A stretch of DNA of 64,000 nucleotides. It comes from Ruegeria arenilitoris (GTDB lineage: Bacteria > Pseudomonadota > Alphaproteobacteria > Rhodobacterales > Rhodobacteraceae). The notes under the pieces were generated by a model. The model did no database searches, was not told where the DNA came from, and worked only from the letters and a program-made list of their open reading frames with translations. Location of the stretch: the NCBI RefSeq assembly GCF_013032855.1, contig NZ_WQDA01000002.1:62001-126000 (forward strand). The letters run 5' to 3'. Position 1 is the stretch's first letter, and each line of letters begins with the position of its first letter. The translations under genes and the position numbers were made by a program. Below are positions 53,689 through 63,423 of this stretch, in pieces.

Positions 53689-54393
53689 TTAGCCCGCCAG
53701 CCGCAGATCGGCCCAGACCGGCAGGTGGTCCGAGGCGATATGCGCGGGCCGTTCCCCGTGCACGCCGTGGGCCAGCGCCTCGAGCCCACCGCCCAGCGCG
53801 ATCCGGTCCAGCGCGCCCAGAGGCTGCGCGGCGGGAAAGCTGGGCACAGGCGGCAGGAACCGCATGTCGGGAGCCAGACGGTCAAGAATCGGTTGGCGTG
53901 ACCATTCGTTGAAATCCCCTGCCCAGACGGTGGGCATCCGGTCCAGCGCGCGGCCGTCCTGCCGCAGGTGGATGATCTGCTGACGGCGCCACGCCGAGAA
54001 CAGCCCCAGATGCATCCCCATCACCCGCAAAGGCCCGATATGGGTGTCGAACTCGACCCGGACCGCCCCGCGCGGCTCCAGCCCCGGCAGATCGTGATGC
54101 GCGGCGCAGCGCACCCGGATGTGGTCTCCCCGCCAGATCACCGCGTTGCCATGCCAGCCCAGACTGCCCGCACCGCCCAGATCGACGATCTTCCACCCGG
54201 CCTCGTCCAGCATGAAATGCGGCAGCGCCGCCGGGCGCGGCGGCAGGCGTTTGTCGGCCTCTTGAAGCACTACGATATCGGCGCCCAGCCGGTCCAGCAC
54301 CTGCACGATGCGCTGCGGCTGGCGTCGCAGGTCCAGTCCGACGCATTTCTGGATGTTGTAGCTGGCAAGGCGCAGCTTGGGCAAAGTGGTCAT
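53689..54393 (-). CDS. Endonuclease/exonuclease/phosphatase (EEP) family protein
   Basis: A 234-aa EEP-fold protein. The motifs LRLASYNIQKCVG, VLQEADKRLPP, MGMHLGL, WAGDFNEWS and ASDHLPVWADL give the complete set of metal and catalytic residues. Relatives hydrolyse DNA, phosphodiesters or sphingomyelin; substrate unknown. The ATG at 54393 is at the fold start. It lies upstream of fur on the same strand. Confidence 0.85.
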   Translation of the reverse strand: MTTLPKLRLASYNIQKCVGLDLRRQPQRIVQVLDRLGADIVVLQEADKRLPPRPAALPHFMLDEAGWKIVDLGGAGSLGWHGNAVIWRGDHIRVRCAAHHDLPGLEPRGAVRVEFDTHIGPLRVMGMHLGLFSAWRRQQIIHLRQDGRALDRMPTVWAGDFNEWSRQPILDRLAPDMRFLPPVPSFPAAQPLGALDRIALGGGLEALAHGVHGERPAHIASDHLPVWADLRLAG

Positions 54394-54479
54394 CGGTTTT
54401 CTACGGTTGTACCCCGTCAGGATTCGCAGGATCGCGCCCGGACGCAAGCCGATAGTTCAGCACAGATGCCGAAACCCGC

Positions 54480-55898
54480 TCAGGTGCCGCAAAAGGTGGC
54501 ATGCACCACCTCGTCCTGCGTGGGCGGGCGCCTCAGGTCGGCGGCGTCGGGCTGGTCGTCATAAGGCCGGGCCAGCACTGCGTTCAGCCGGTGGAACGGG
54601 GCATAGTCGCCCTGAACGGCGGCCTGGATCATCTGTTCGACCCGGTGGTTGCGCGGGATGAAGGCCGGGTTGGCCGCGTGCATCACCGCGGCCGGGTCCG
54701 CCTCGCGCGTCAGTCGCGCGCGCCACCCCTCGGCCCAGCCGTCAAAAGCCGCCGGATCGGTGAACTGGTCCCGCGCCGCATCGCTGCCCAGCGCGCGGAA
54801 GGTGTTGGTGAAATCGGCCTGGTTCTGCGCCATCCGCGTCAGCAGGTCCGAGATCAGCGCAAGGTCGCCGTCCTCCTCGGTGGTCAGGCCGATCTTGGCC
54901 CGGAATCGGCGCAGCCAGTGCTGCTGCATCAATTCGGGCATGGCATGGACGATCTCGGTCGCCTCTTCCACGGCGGCCTGCTTGTCCTCGATCTGCTGGA
55001 TCAGCGCCGTCGCCAGCTGCGCCAGGTTCCACACCGCGATTTCGGGCTGGTTGGAATAGGCATAGCGCCCCATCCGGTCGATCGAACTGTAGACGGTGTT
55101 GGGGTGATAGCTGTCCATGAAGGCGCAGGGGCCATAGTCGATGGTTTCGCCCGAGATGGCGCAGTTGTCGGTGTTCATCACCCCGTGGATGAAGCCCACC
55201 GCCATCCATTGCGCGATCAGCGCGGCCTGCGCGTCACGCACGGCGCGCAACAGGCCCATCGGCCCGATGGCGTCCGGATAGTGGCGTTCAATGGCATAAT
55301 CGGTCAGCCGCCGCAGGTCGGCGATCTGGCCGCGTGCGGCGAACACCTGGAACGTGCCCACCCGCAGATGGCTTTGCGCCACGCGGGTCAGTACCGCTCC
55401 GGGCATCGGGCCCTCGCGCAGCACGACCTCACCGGTTTCCACTGCCGCCAAGGCGCGCGTGGTGGGAATGCCCAGCGCATGCATCGCCTCGGACACGACA
55501 TATTCGCGCAGAACCGGCCCCAGCCAGGCCCGCCCGTCCCCCTGCCGTGAGAACGGCGTGCGCCCCGAGCCCTTGAGCTGAATGTCGCGGCGGATCCCGT
55601 CCGCGCCCACCACCTCGCCCAGCAGCACCGCGCGCCCGTCTCCCAGCTGCGGGTTGTAGTTGCCGAACTGATGACCGGAATACAGCTGCGCCAGCGGCTC
55701 GGCCCCGTTCGGCAGAGCGTTGCCCGCAAACACCTGGGCCATGTCCTGCGCGTCACCGGGCGAGATGCCCAGCACCTGCGCCAGATCGTCATTGAAAGCC
55801 ACCAGCCGCGGCGCGCGCACGGGCTCGGGCGACTGGAGCGCATAAAAGGCGCCGGGCAGCCGGGCATAGGAATTGTCGAAGGGGATCGTCAGGGTCAT
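54480..55898 (-). CDS. selO: Protein adenylyltransferase SelO (YdiU)
   Basis: A 472-aa pseudokinase-fold enzyme that AMPylates protein hydroxyls. [35 protein letters not shown] and [24 protein letters not shown] are the family motifs with the inverted ATP site. The C-terminus reads TFCGT, with Cys at the position taken by selenocysteine in eukaryotic SelO. The ATG at 55898 gives family length; the upstream open frame overlaps the divergent cupin gene. Confidence 0.94.
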   Translation of the reverse strand: MTLTIPFDNSYARLPGAFYALQSPEPVRAPRLVAFNDDLAQVLGISPGDAQDMAQVFAGNALPNGAEPLAQLYSGHQFGNYNPQLGDGRAVLLGEVVGADGIRRDIQLKGSGRTPFSRQGDGRAWLGPVLREYVVSEAMHALGIPTTRALAAVETGEVVLREGPMPGAVLTRVAQSHLRVGTFQVFAARGQIADLRRLTDYAIERHYPDAIGPMGLLRAVRDAQAALIAQWMAVGFIHGVMNTDNCAISGETIDYGPCAFMDSYHPNTVYSSIDRMGRYAYSNQPEIAVWNLAQLATALIQQIEDKQAAVEEATEIVHAMPELMQQHWLRRFRAKIGLTTEEDGDLALISDLLTRMAQNQADFTNTFRALGSDAARDQFTDPAAFDGWAEGWRARLTREADPAAVMHAANPAFIPRNHRVEQMIQAAVQGDYAPFHRLNAVLARPYDDQPDAADLRRPPTQDEVVHATFCGT

Positions 55899-55964
55899 GG
55901 CGCAAACATATGATCTGTGCGCAGTATTGCCAGCACCAAATCCCATCGCCGTGAAAGGCCCATC

Positions 55965-56384
55965 ATGACCGCCGACCAGATCATCGACCACCTGCAACTG
56001 CAGCCCCACCCCGAAGGCGGCTGGTATGCCGAGACATGGCGCGCGGGCAACAGCGGCCGCCCCACCGCGACCTGCATCTATTTCCTGCTGAAACAGGGCG
56101 AGGTCAGCCACTGGCACCGGGTTGATGCGACCGAGATCTGGCTGTTTCACGCCGGCGCACCGCTGATCCTGTCGATCAGCGAAACCGACACCGGACCGGC
56201 AACCGACCACATGCTGTCCCCCGATCTGAGCGAGGGCGCGCCGCAGGTCATCGTACCTGCCGGGCATTGGCAGGCCGCCCGCAGCACCGGAGACTGCACG
56301 CTGGTCAGCTGTGTCGTCTCGCCGGGGTTTCAGTTCGACGGGTTCGAATTGGCGCCGGCGGAGTTCGACATTCCCCGGGGTTAA
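55965..56384 (+). CDS. Cupin-like DUF985 protein
   Basis: A 139-aa protein of the DUF985 cupin family. [36 protein letters not shown] and the final [21 protein letters not shown]-like stretch are family hallmarks. The histidines could bind metal. Function unknown. It is divergent from selO with 66 nt between starts, so they may share control. Confidence 0.85.
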   Translation: MTADQIIDHLQLQPHPEGGWYAETWRAGNSGRPTATCIYFLLKQGEVSHWHRVDATEIWLFHAGAPLILSISETDTGPATDHMLSPDLSEGAPQVIVPAGHWQAARSTGDCTLVSCVVSPGFQFDGFELAPAEFDIPRG

Positions 56385-56474
56385 ACCTCAAGCCCCTGCC
56401 GAACCATGCTTGAACTTGCCCTGCCCGATGCGGCAAGGTTCGCGTGTGTATGATTGGGCAAAGACGAGGGCGCG

Positions 56475-58016
56475 ATGCGGCTGATCAAGACTTTGGTGAC
56501 CGTGGCTGTGATCCTCGGCCTGGGCGTGCTTGGGCTGCGGTTGGCCTTTCCGCTGCCCGAGACCAATTTCTCGGAGCGGACATACCGCCAGCCCACGGAT
56601 TGGACTGGTCCGCTGGGCCAAGCCATCGAGCCGGCGATGCAGCGCAACCCCGGACTGGACGGCGTCCGCCCCCTCGGTCAGGGGCATACCGCATTTGCTG
56701 CCCGCGCCATTCTCGCGCGTGAGGCGGTCTCGTCCATAGATGCCCAATACTACATCTGGCAGGATGACGTGACCGGCCTGATGCTGCTGGACGAATTGCG
56801 TGCGGCGGCGGAACGGGGCGTGCGCGTGCGCCTTCTGGTCGATGACAACGGCATCTCGGGGCTGGACCCTCTTCTGGCTGAACTGGATGCCATGCCAACC
56901 GCCCGTGTCCGCATCTTCAACCCGTTCACGCTGCGCAATCCCAAGCTGCTGTCCTATGTGTTCGATTTCGGCCGCTTGAACCGCCGCATGCACAACAAGT
57001 CCATGACGGTGGACGGTGTGGCCACGATTGTCGGTGGCCGAAACATCGGCGACATCTATTTCGACTACGGGGCCGGGACACACTATCTGGATGTCGATAC
57101 CATCGCGATCGGTCCGATCGTGGACGAGGTGGCCGAGTCGTTCGATGCCTACTGGAACAGCGGCTCGGCCTATGATGCCGCGTTGTTCCTGCCCGCTGCG
57201 ACCGACCCAAGCCTGAAAGCACTGGCCGAGGCCGCGCGCCAGACCGCGGCCGGGGCCGGATACCAAAAGGCGATCCGCGACAATGAACTGGCCGACCGCA
57301 TCGCCGCCCGCGATCTGCCGTTCGAATGGAGCGCGGTCGAACTTTTTGTCGATGACCCGGCAAAGGGGCTTGGAGAGGTCGAGGACGAGAACCTCATGGT
57401 CGAGCGTCTCATCGCCTTTGCCGAAAGCTCGGAGACTTCGCTCGATCTGGTCTCGGCCTATTTCATTCCCGGTCCCCGCGGGGCCGAGCTGCTCGAACGG
57501 TTGGCGTCATCCGGGGTCAAAGTCCGGGTCCTGACCAACTCACTGGATGCGACCGATGTAATGCCGGTTCATGCGGCCTACATGGCCTACCGCGACGACC
57601 TGCTGGCAAGCGGGGTTCAGTTGCTGGAGCTGCGCGCGTTGCGCGACGAGCACAAGGAACGCAGCCTGCCCGAAATTCTCGCAGGCTCTGCGTCGGGCCT
57701 GCATGCAAAGGTGTTTGGCTCGGATGGCAAACGGATCTTTATCGGCTCATACAATCTGGACCCGCGTTCGGCCCGGCTGAACACCGAGATGGGGCTGCTG
57801 ATCGAGAGCCCCACGATCGCGACAGATCTGGCCCGGCAACTGGACAAGCCGGAATTTGCCTATCGCGTCGAGATGGACGATGACGGTGGGCTGGTCTGGG
57901 TTCAGCAGAACAAGGACGGGACGACCACGACCTTTGAGACCGACCCGAACACCTCGCGTTTCCAGCGCGGCCTTGCCGCCGTCGTCAGATGGCTGCCGGT
58001 CGAGTGGATGCTCTGA
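56475..58016 (+). CDS. Phospholipase D/cardiolipin synthase-like protein
   Basis: A 513-aa PLD-superfamily protein with an N-terminal membrane helix (about 4-24) and two complete HKD motifs, HNKSMTVDG with GGRN (about 173) and HAKVFGSDG with GSYN (about 415). These residues form one phosphodiesterase/transferase site; cardiolipin synthesis or phospholipid hydrolysis are both possible. It is longer than E. coli ClsA-like enzymes at the N-terminus only slightly. Stand-alone gene between the cupin and TspO genes. Confidence 0.86.
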   Translation: MRLIKTLVTVAVILGLGVLGLRLAFPLPETNFSERTYRQPTDWTGPLGQAIEPAMQRNPGLDGVRPLGQGHTAFAARAILAREAVSSIDAQYYIWQDDVTGLMLLDELRAAAERGVRVRLLVDDNGISGLDPLLAELDAMPTARVRIFNPFTLRNPKLLSYVFDFGRLNRRMHNKSMTVDGVATIVGGRNIGDIYFDYGAGTHYLDVDTIAIGPIVDEVAESFDAYWNSGSAYDAALFLPAATDPSLKALAEAARQTAAGAGYQKAIRDNELADRIAARDLPFEWSAVELFVDDPAKGLGEVEDENLMVERLIAFAESSETSLDLVSAYFIPGPRGAELLERLASSGVKVRVLTNSLDATDVMPVHAAYMAYRDDLLASGVQLLELRALRDEHKERSLPEILAGSASGLHAKVFGSDGKRIFIGSYNLDPRSARLNTEMGLLIESPTIATDLARQLDKPEFAYRVEMDDDGGLVWVQQNKDGTTTTFETDPNTSRFQRGLAAVVRWLPVEWML

Positions 58017-58028
58017 CCACCGCTGGCG

Positions 58029-58481
58029 TCAGTTCAGGACCGCGATCGACAGGTTCAGAACAGTCGCAAACGCCACCCATGCCAGATAGGGCACGAACGC
58101 CCATGCCGAAACGCGGTCCACCGGGCGGACACGCGCGATGAACAGCACGATCACCACCAGCAGCGACAGGATCACTACCAATGCCAGCCACGGCTGGTGC
58201 AGCACGAAGAATGCGGGCGACCACAGGAAGTTCAGGCCCAGCTGCGCCCACCACAGGCGCATTGCGGGCGATCCCCGGTCGCGTTCGAACTGCCGCCATC
58301 CCGCCATCGCGATCAGGACGTACAGAACCGTCCAGACCGGGCCGAACACCCAGCCCGGCGGGTTGAAGACCGGTTTGTTCAGGTTTGCATACCACTCCCC
58401 CGGCCCCGTCAGAGTGCCGATCAGTATGCCGCCTCCCATTACCAGAACCAGAAATGCGATACGTGTCAGGGTCTTGGTCAT
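58029..58481 (-). CDS. tspO: TspO/MBR family protein
   Basis: A 150-aa five-helix membrane protein of the TspO/peripheral benzodiazepine receptor family. NLNKPVFNPPGWVFGPVWTVLY and WWAQLGLNFLWSPAFF are hallmark segments, and the tryptophan-rich tail fits. In Rhodobacter TspO binds tetrapyrroles and modulates photosynthesis/stress genes. Convergent with the PLD gene, 12 nt between stops. Confidence 0.94.
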   Translation of the reverse strand: MTKTLTRIAFLVLVMGGGILIGTLTGPGEWYANLNKPVFNPPGWVFGPVWTVLYVLIAMAGWRQFERDRGSPAMRLWWAQLGLNFLWSPAFFVLHQPWLALVVILSLLVVIVLFIARVRPVDRVSAWAFVPYLAWVAFATVLNLSIAVLN

Positions 58482-58510
58482 GCCGGTTCCATCCGCAGGT
58501 GCACTGCCGC

Positions 58511-59023
58511 TCAGCAGGTCCCGACCGGTATAGCCGCGCGGGCCGCCGAGGAAAAGACGCCACGCGGCGGGCTCTGCGCGCCTTCCAGAGAGACCGTCGC
58601 GCCCTGAATCTCGGCCCCCGACACGGTGATCTCTCGTCCGCCGCCCGTGTCATCCACGTCGATCGTAAAGGCGATTTCCGCACCGGGCGGCATGGCACGG
58701 ATGTCCAGATCGACCATTGACTGCCCGTCCTGAACCTGAGGCAACCCGTTCAGAAACTCGGACCCCGAAACCATTTCAAAGGGCTGAAATACTTCAACCC
58801 CTGCCCCCGCACCGGTGACATCAAAGATCAGCCCGCCCTGCGACGAGGACAAATCCAGACGCACCGTTGCAGCAGACAGGCTGCAATCGCTGGCGTTGCG
58901 AAGAACGAAGCGGTCCTTTGGCGCTCCCTCGACGAACTCAACCTGCACGTCGGCCATGGCAGGCACTGCGAGCATGAACGCGGCGGCACAACCGGCCGCA
59001 TTTTTGACAAGGGAACCGATCAT
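58511..59023 (-). CDS. Secreted hypothetical protein
   Basis: A 170-aa protein with signal peptide (MIGSLVKNAAGCAAAFMLAVPAMADV) and a beta-rich mature domain (VQVEFVEGAPKDRFVLRN and others). Function unknown. GGAG lies about 6 nt before the ATG at 59023, which is preferred over an ATG two codons earlier that would leave no spacing. It precedes tspO by 29 nt and may be transcribed with it. Confidence 0.75.
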   Translation of the reverse strand: MIGSLVKNAAGCAAAFMLAVPAMADVQVEFVEGAPKDRFVLRNASDCSLSAATVRLDLSSSQGGLIFDVTGAGAGVEVFQPFEMVSGSEFLNGLPQVQDGQSMVDLDIRAMPPGAEIAFTIDVDDTGGGREITVSGAEIQGATVSLEGAQSPPRGVFSSAARAAIPVGTC

Positions 59024-59099
59024 CTTCATCTCCGGCGTTGTTGTGGCTACTGCTACAATTACGCCCGAGCGCATTGGCAGGATCATTTTTCGCTGCGTT

Positions 59100-60221
59100 T
59101 CAGCGCGGTGCGCCCTGCGACACCCGGCTGACCGTCCCCCCGCCAACCAACGCCTTTACCCCGGTGGTGCCGGGGCAAGAGGTCGGCATCCCCCGCGCCA
59201 CGCGCACCGCCAGATAGGCAAAGGCCTGCGCCTCGAGCATGTCGCCATCCAGACCTACGGCCTCGACCGGATCGACCGGGCAGTCCATCGCCACGCGCAG
59301 CATCTCCATCAAGACCGGGTTCCTGCGCCCGCCGCCGGTGACCAGCACCCGCGCGGGCGGTCTGGGGCAATGCTCCATCCCCTGCACCACCGCCGCCGCA
59401 CTCATGCCTGTCAGGGTGGCGACGGCGTCAGCGTCGCTCAATTCCCTCACCAGGCCGATCATCTCGGCGAAATCGTTGCGGTCCAGAGATTTGGGCGGCA
59501 GACGGTTGAAATAGGGCTCGGCCAGAAACAGCTCCAGCGCTCCGGTCTCGACCGTGCCCTGCCGGGCCAGCGCGCCGTCGCGGTCCATCGGCAGACCCAG
59601 GCGCGCCTGCACCAGATCGTCGATCGGCGCATTGGCCGGGCCGGTGTCAAAGGCCAGCAGCGCACCGAGCGCCTCGGGCCCGTCAAAGGACGGGTCCACA
59701 TAGGTCAGGTTGCCGACACCACCCAGATTCAGAAAGCACACGGGCGCCGTGGCCCCGACGTATTTTGCGCAGGCAAAGTGGAAGAACGGCGCTAGCGGCG
59801 CGCCCTCGCCGCCCATGGCCACGTCATCGCTGCGGAAATCCCAAACCACTGGCACACCCAGCGCGACCGCCAGCCCCTCGCCATCGCCCACCTGCAACGT
59901 GCCCTTTCCGCGCGGCTCATGCGCAAGGGTCTGGCCGTGAAAGCCGATCAGCTCCACGTCTTCGAATTCCGACAGTAGCTCGGCATGGGCGCGGGTCACC
60001 AGATCTTCGGCGGCGTGCACCTCGGGGCCACTCCATTTGCCCAACGCGGCGCGCAGCAGCTTGCGCTCGTCCTCGGTATAGGGCCGGTAGGCACTGTCGC
60101 CGAACCGCAAGATCTGCCGCCCGTCGGTTTCCACCACCGCCGCGTCGACCCCATCGAGCGAGGTGCCCGACATGGCCCCCAGTGCCCGCACTGCCCCAAC
60201 TTTGCCTCGGGCCTTATTCAT
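59100..60221 (-). CDS. anmK: Anhydro-N-acetylmuramic acid kinase
   Basis: A 373-aa sugar kinase of peptidoglycan recycling that phosphorylates anhydro-MurNAc with ring opening. [17 protein letters not shown] (about 15-31) is the family ATP motif, with [23 protein letters not shown] and [13 protein letters not shown] also matching. It is divergent from tyrS across 63 nt. Confidence 0.95.
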   Translation of the reverse strand: MNKARGKVGAVRALGAMSGTSLDGVDAAVVETDGRQILRFGDSAYRPYTEDERKLLRAALGKWSGPEVHAAEDLVTRAHAELLSEFEDVELIGFHGQTLAHEPRGKGTLQVGDGEGLAVALGVPVVWDFRSDDVAMGGEGAPLAPFFHFACAKYVGATAPVCFLNLGGVGNLTYVDPSFDGPEALGALLAFDTGPANAPIDDLVQARLGLPMDRDGALARQGTVETGALELFLAEPYFNRLPPKSLDRNDFAEMIGLVRELSDADAVATLTGMSAAAVVQGMEHCPRPPARVLVTGGGRRNPVLMEMLRVAMDCPVDPVEAVGLDGDMLEAQAFAYLAVRVARGMPTSCPGTTGVKALVGGGTVSRVSQGAPR

Positions 60222-60284
60222 GGCCTTTTCCTTCCCTCGTTCGCCGCCTATAACGTGCCCCGCAATTCAACCCCGAGGCAAGAC

Positions 60285-61535
60285 ATGACGTATCACCCCA
60301 AATCGGATTTCATCGCCACGATGATCGAGCGCGGCTTTCTGGCCGATTGCACCGATTATCAGGGCCTTGACGATGCTCTGACAAGCGGGGTGCAGACAGC
60401 CTATATCGGGTATGACGCCACCGCCCAGTCCCTGCATGTCGGGCACCTTATGAACATCATGGTTCTGCGCTGGTTCCAGAAGCTGGGGCACAAGCCGATC
60501 ACCCTGATGGGTGGCGGCACCACCAAGGTGGGCGATCCCTCGTTCCGCTCGGACGAACGCCCCCTGTTGGGCCCCGAGCAGATCGACGCCAACATCGCCG
60601 GCATGCAGAAGGTGTTCGACAAGTACCTGTCCTATGACGACAGCGACACCGGCGCGCTGATGCTGAACAATGCCGAATGGCTGGACGACCTGAACTATCT
60701 CGATTTCCTGCGGGACATCGGGCGGCATTTTTCGGTCAACCGGATGCTGTCCTTTGAATCGGTGAAATCGCGGCTGGACCGGGAACAATCCCTGTCGTTC
60801 CTCGAGTTCAACTACATGATCCTGCAGGCCTATGACTTTCTGGAGCTGAACCGTCGTTACAGCTGCATCCTGCAGATGGGTGGATCGGACCAGTGGGGCA
60901 ACATCGTCAACGGCATCGACCTGACCCGACGCGTGCTGGATCATGAGATCTATGGCCTGACCACGCCCCTGCTGACCACCAGCGACGGGCGCAAGATGGG
61001 CAAAAGCCAGGGCGGCGCCATCTGGCTGAACGGCGACATGCTGTCGCCTTACGAGTTCTGGCAGTTCTGGCGCAACACCACCGACGCCGACGTGGGCCGC
61101 TTCCTGAAGATCTTCACCGAGCTTCCCGTGGACGAATGCGACCGCATGGGCGCGCTGCAGGGGTCCGAGATCAACGAGGCCAAGATCCGTCTGGCCAACG
61201 AAGTCACGACCCTTCTGCACGGGGCCGAGGCCGCGGCCAAGGCCGAGGCCACCGCGCGCGAGGTGTTCGAGAAGGGCGGCGTGGGCGGCGACCTGCCCAC
61301 CCTGACCCTGACAGCCGAGGATCTGGGCGACGGCATCTCGGTCGTGCAGCTGATCGTGAAGTCGGGCCTGGCGAAATCGGGCAAGGAGGCCAAGCGCTTG
61401 ATTTCCGAAAACGGCGCCCGTCTGGACGACGCACCGCTGACCGATGCCGGGCTGATGATCGACGCAGCGGCCCTTTCCTCGCCCATCAAGCTGAGCGCGG
61501 GCAAGAAGCGGCACGCGCTGGTGCAACTGGGCTGA
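60285..61535 (+). CDS. tyrS: Tyrosyl-tRNA synthetase
   Basis: A 416-aa class I aminoacyl-tRNA synthetase charging tRNA-Tyr. HVGH (51-54) and KMGKS (237-241) are the nucleotide-binding signatures; an S4-like RNA-binding domain forms the C-terminal about 65 residues ([19 protein letters not shown]). The ATG at 60285 gives family length; the in-frame upstream extension covers anmK and is a shadow. A strong terminator follows. Confidence 0.96.
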   Translation: MTYHPKSDFIATMIERGFLADCTDYQGLDDALTSGVQTAYIGYDATAQSLHVGHLMNIMVLRWFQKLGHKPITLMGGGTTKVGDPSFRSDERPLLGPEQIDANIAGMQKVFDKYLSYDDSDTGALMLNNAEWLDDLNYLDFLRDIGRHFSVNRMLSFESVKSRLDREQSLSFLEFNYMILQAYDFLELNRRYSCILQMGGSDQWGNIVNGIDLTRRVLDHEIYGLTTPLLTTSDGRKMGKSQGGAIWLNGDMLSPYEFWQFWRNTTDADVGRFLKIFTELPVDECDRMGALQGSEINEAKIRLANEVTTLLHGAEAAAKAEATAREVFEKGGVGGDLPTLTLTAEDLGDGISVVQLIVKSGLAKSGKEAKRLISENGARLDDAPLTDAGLMIDAAALSSPIKLSAGKKRHALVQLG

Positions 61536-61556
61536 ACCGGCCTGACCCTGAACACA

Positions 61557-61582
61557 ACGGCCGCCCTGGGGCGGCCGTTTTT
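61557..61582 (+). terminator. Rho-independent terminator after tyrS
   Basis: ACGGCCGCC (61557-61565) and GGCGGCCGT (61570-61578) form a 9-bp stem with a 4-nt loop and a T-run. It ends right before the convergent GntR gene stop. Confidence 0.9.
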
Positions 61583-62284
61583 CTATCCGCGCTCGACCGA
61601 GCCCAGCGGAAGGTCCAGACCGGCCGGCGTCACGAACAGCTCGATCTGATCGCGCGACAGCGCCCAGTGATCGGCCGCCAGCTGCCCCGCCGCCGCCTCG
61701 TCGCGCGCCTCGATCGCGGCGATGATGGCGTCATGCTGGGCGCAGGCCAGATCGAGGCTTTCGCCCATCCCGCCTTGACCCGGGCGGTAGAAGGTCATGC
61801 CGATGCGCGCATGGTCGATCAGCAGCCGCTGAAACGACGGCAGCAGGTAGACATTCGCCGCCATCTCGCCGGTGATCTCGTGGAACTGGTTGTTGGCCAG
61901 CGCGCGATCTTCGGCCGAGCTCGCCCGCAACGTTTCCCGAAACGCCGCCTGCGCCGCCTTCAACCGATCGATCTGGTCACCTGTCGCGTTCTGCGCCGCC
62001 AGCCGAAGCACCGCGCCATAGATCATCGGCGCCACCAGGAAGAAATCGCGCAGCGTGGCATAGGACATCTGCGACACCCGCGCGCCCCGGTTTTCACGCA
62101 GTTCAAGATAGCCCAGCCCGGCCAGATGCCGGAACACTTCGCGCAGTGGCGTGCGCGACAGGCCGAACGCCTCGGACAGCTGCGCCTCGTCCAGATCATC
62201 GCCAGGGCGCAGTTTCAGCGTCATCACCGCCGCCTTCAGATGCGCGGCCAGCGCCGCCTTGCGGCTTTTCGTGTCGTCTTTCAT
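61583..62284 (-). CDS. GntR-family (FCD) transcriptional regulator
   Basis: A 233-aa regulator with an N-terminal GntR winged helix (about 8-75, LRPGDDLDEAQLSEAFGLSRTPLREVFRHLAGLGYLELR) and a C-terminal FadR/VanR-like FCD ligand domain (about 90-225 with Asp and His ligands such as NNQFHE and DHARIGM). It is divergent from the GlxA-type regulator and a TTGTACACAA operator candidate lies between them. Target genes are probably the adjacent catabolic genes. Confidence 0.87.
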   Translation of the reverse strand: MKDDTKSRKAALAAHLKAAVMTLKLRPGDDLDEAQLSEAFGLSRTPLREVFRHLAGLGYLELRENRGARVSQMSYATLRDFFLVAPMIYGAVLRLAAQNATGDQIDRLKAAQAAFRETLRASSAEDRALANNQFHEITGEMAANVYLLPSFQRLLIDHARIGMTFYRPGQGGMGESLDLACAQHDAIIAAIEARDEAAAGQLAADHWALSRDQIELFVTPAGLDLPLGSVERG

Positions 62285-62355
62285 CCCCAACCTTCGCTTT
62301 GGTCGAATCGCGACACCCAGGATGTCGCCTCTGCTCTTGCCCGATAAAATGCAAC

Positions 62356-62365
62356 TTGTACACAA
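62356..62365. promoter_or_regulatory. GntR-type operator candidate (TTGTACACAA)
   Basis: A near-palindrome, TTGT-AC-ACAA, of the kind bound by FadR-subfamily GntR proteins, lies between the divergent GntR and GlxA-type genes, 31 nt before the ATG of the latter. Confidence 0.45.
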
Positions 62366-62396
62366 TCAGTCTGACCGCCCGTGATAGACTGAGCGC

Positions 62397-63347
62397 ATGA
62401 CCCGCCCGCAACATTTCTGTTTCATCCTCGTTCCCGAGTTCTCGCACCTGGCCTTCTCCTGCGCGGTCGAGCCGCTGCGGATCGCCAACTGGGTCAGCGG
62501 CGAGGAACTGTACCGCTGGTCCTTCGCCTCGGAGGACGGCGCGCAGGCGGTGTGTTCGAACGGGTCCGTGACACTGGTGCATGGCGGGTTGGCGGACCTG
62601 CCGAAATGCGACCAGATCTTTGTTTTGTCGGGCATTCACATGCGCGATCACGTCAGCCGACCCCTGCTGGCCGCGCTGCGCCGCGAACGGGCGCGCGGCA
62701 CGGCCATCGGGGCGCTGTGTTCGGGTGCGTGGCTGCTGGCCGAGGCCGGGTTCCTGAACGGGATGCAGGCGGCGATCCATTGGGAATATCACGACGCCTT
62801 CATGGAGGCTTTCCCGGACGTGAATCTGGTGCGCAGCGTCTTCGTGGCCGATGAAAAGCACATGACCGCCTCGGGCGGCACCGCAACGGCCGACCTGATG
62901 CTGCACCTGATCGAGCGCGACCACGGGCAGGACCTGTCGATCGCGGTGGCCGACCAGATGGTCTACAACGCCGTGCGCAACGCGACCGCCGATCAGCGTG
63001 TGTCGCTGCAATCGCGCAACGGCATGCGCAACGCGCATCTGGCCAAGGCGATCCAGATCATGGCCGACCGCATCAACGACCCGATCTCGCCGGCGGTGAT
63101 CGCCGAACAGATCGGCATCTCGACCCGCCAGCTGGAACGGTTGTTCGGCAAATACCTCAACGCCTCGCCCAAGAAATACTTCATGGAGCTGCGGCTGGAC
63201 CGCGCGCGAAACCTGCTGTTGCAGACCGAATCTTCGGTCACCGACGTGGCCTTTGCCTGCGGCTTTGAAAGCCCGGGCCATTTTTCACGCGTGTACCGCG
63301 CCGCCTTCGGCGTCACCCCGATGCAGCAGCGCAGCCGGCTGGACTGA
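62397..63347 (+). CDS. GlxA-type (DJ-1/AraC) transcriptional regulator
   Basis: A 316-aa regulator with an N-terminal DJ-1/PfpI-like domain (about 1-185, with GALCSGAWLLAEAG containing a Cys at the nucleophile elbow) and a C-terminal AraC double HTH (about 215-310). Same architecture as the carnitine regulator at 30 kb but clearly diverged, so it probably senses another trimethylamine or amino acid-like compound. Divergent from the GntR gene and followed by an SDR gene. Confidence 0.87.
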   Translation: MTRPQHFCFILVPEFSHLAFSCAVEPLRIANWVSGEELYRWSFASEDGAQAVCSNGSVTLVHGGLADLPKCDQIFVLSGIHMRDHVSRPLLAALRRERARGTAIGALCSGAWLLAEAGFLNGMQAAIHWEYHDAFMEAFPDVNLVRSVFVADEKHMTASGGTATADLMLHLIERDHGQDLSIAVADQMVYNAVRNATADQRVSLQSRNGMRNAHLAKAIQIMADRINDPISPAVIAEQIGISTRQLERLFGKYLNASPKKYFMELRLDRARNLLLQTESSVTDVAFACGFESPGHFSRVYRAAFGVTPMQQRSRLD

Positions 63348-63387
63348 GTCACTGCCGACTGGACAGGACGTGCCATCTCGGATTATT

Positions 63388-63401
63388 TGAACAAACGTTC
63401 A
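63388..63401. promoter_or_regulatory. TetR-type operator candidate (TGAAC-AAAC-GTTCA)
   Basis: A perfect inverted repeat (arms 63388-63392, 63397-63401) lies 22 nt upstream of the SDR ATG, in the leader. Such GAAC-N4-GTTC sites are typical for TetR-family repressors of fatty acid or branched-chain acid catabolism. Confidence 0.5.
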
Positions 63402-63423
63402 GATCACTGGGGAGGAGCCCGCC

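Noticed and set aside
55899-56267. N-terminal extension of the selO frame
   Set aside because: Overlaps the divergent DUF985 cupin gene and adds sequence not found in the SelO family.
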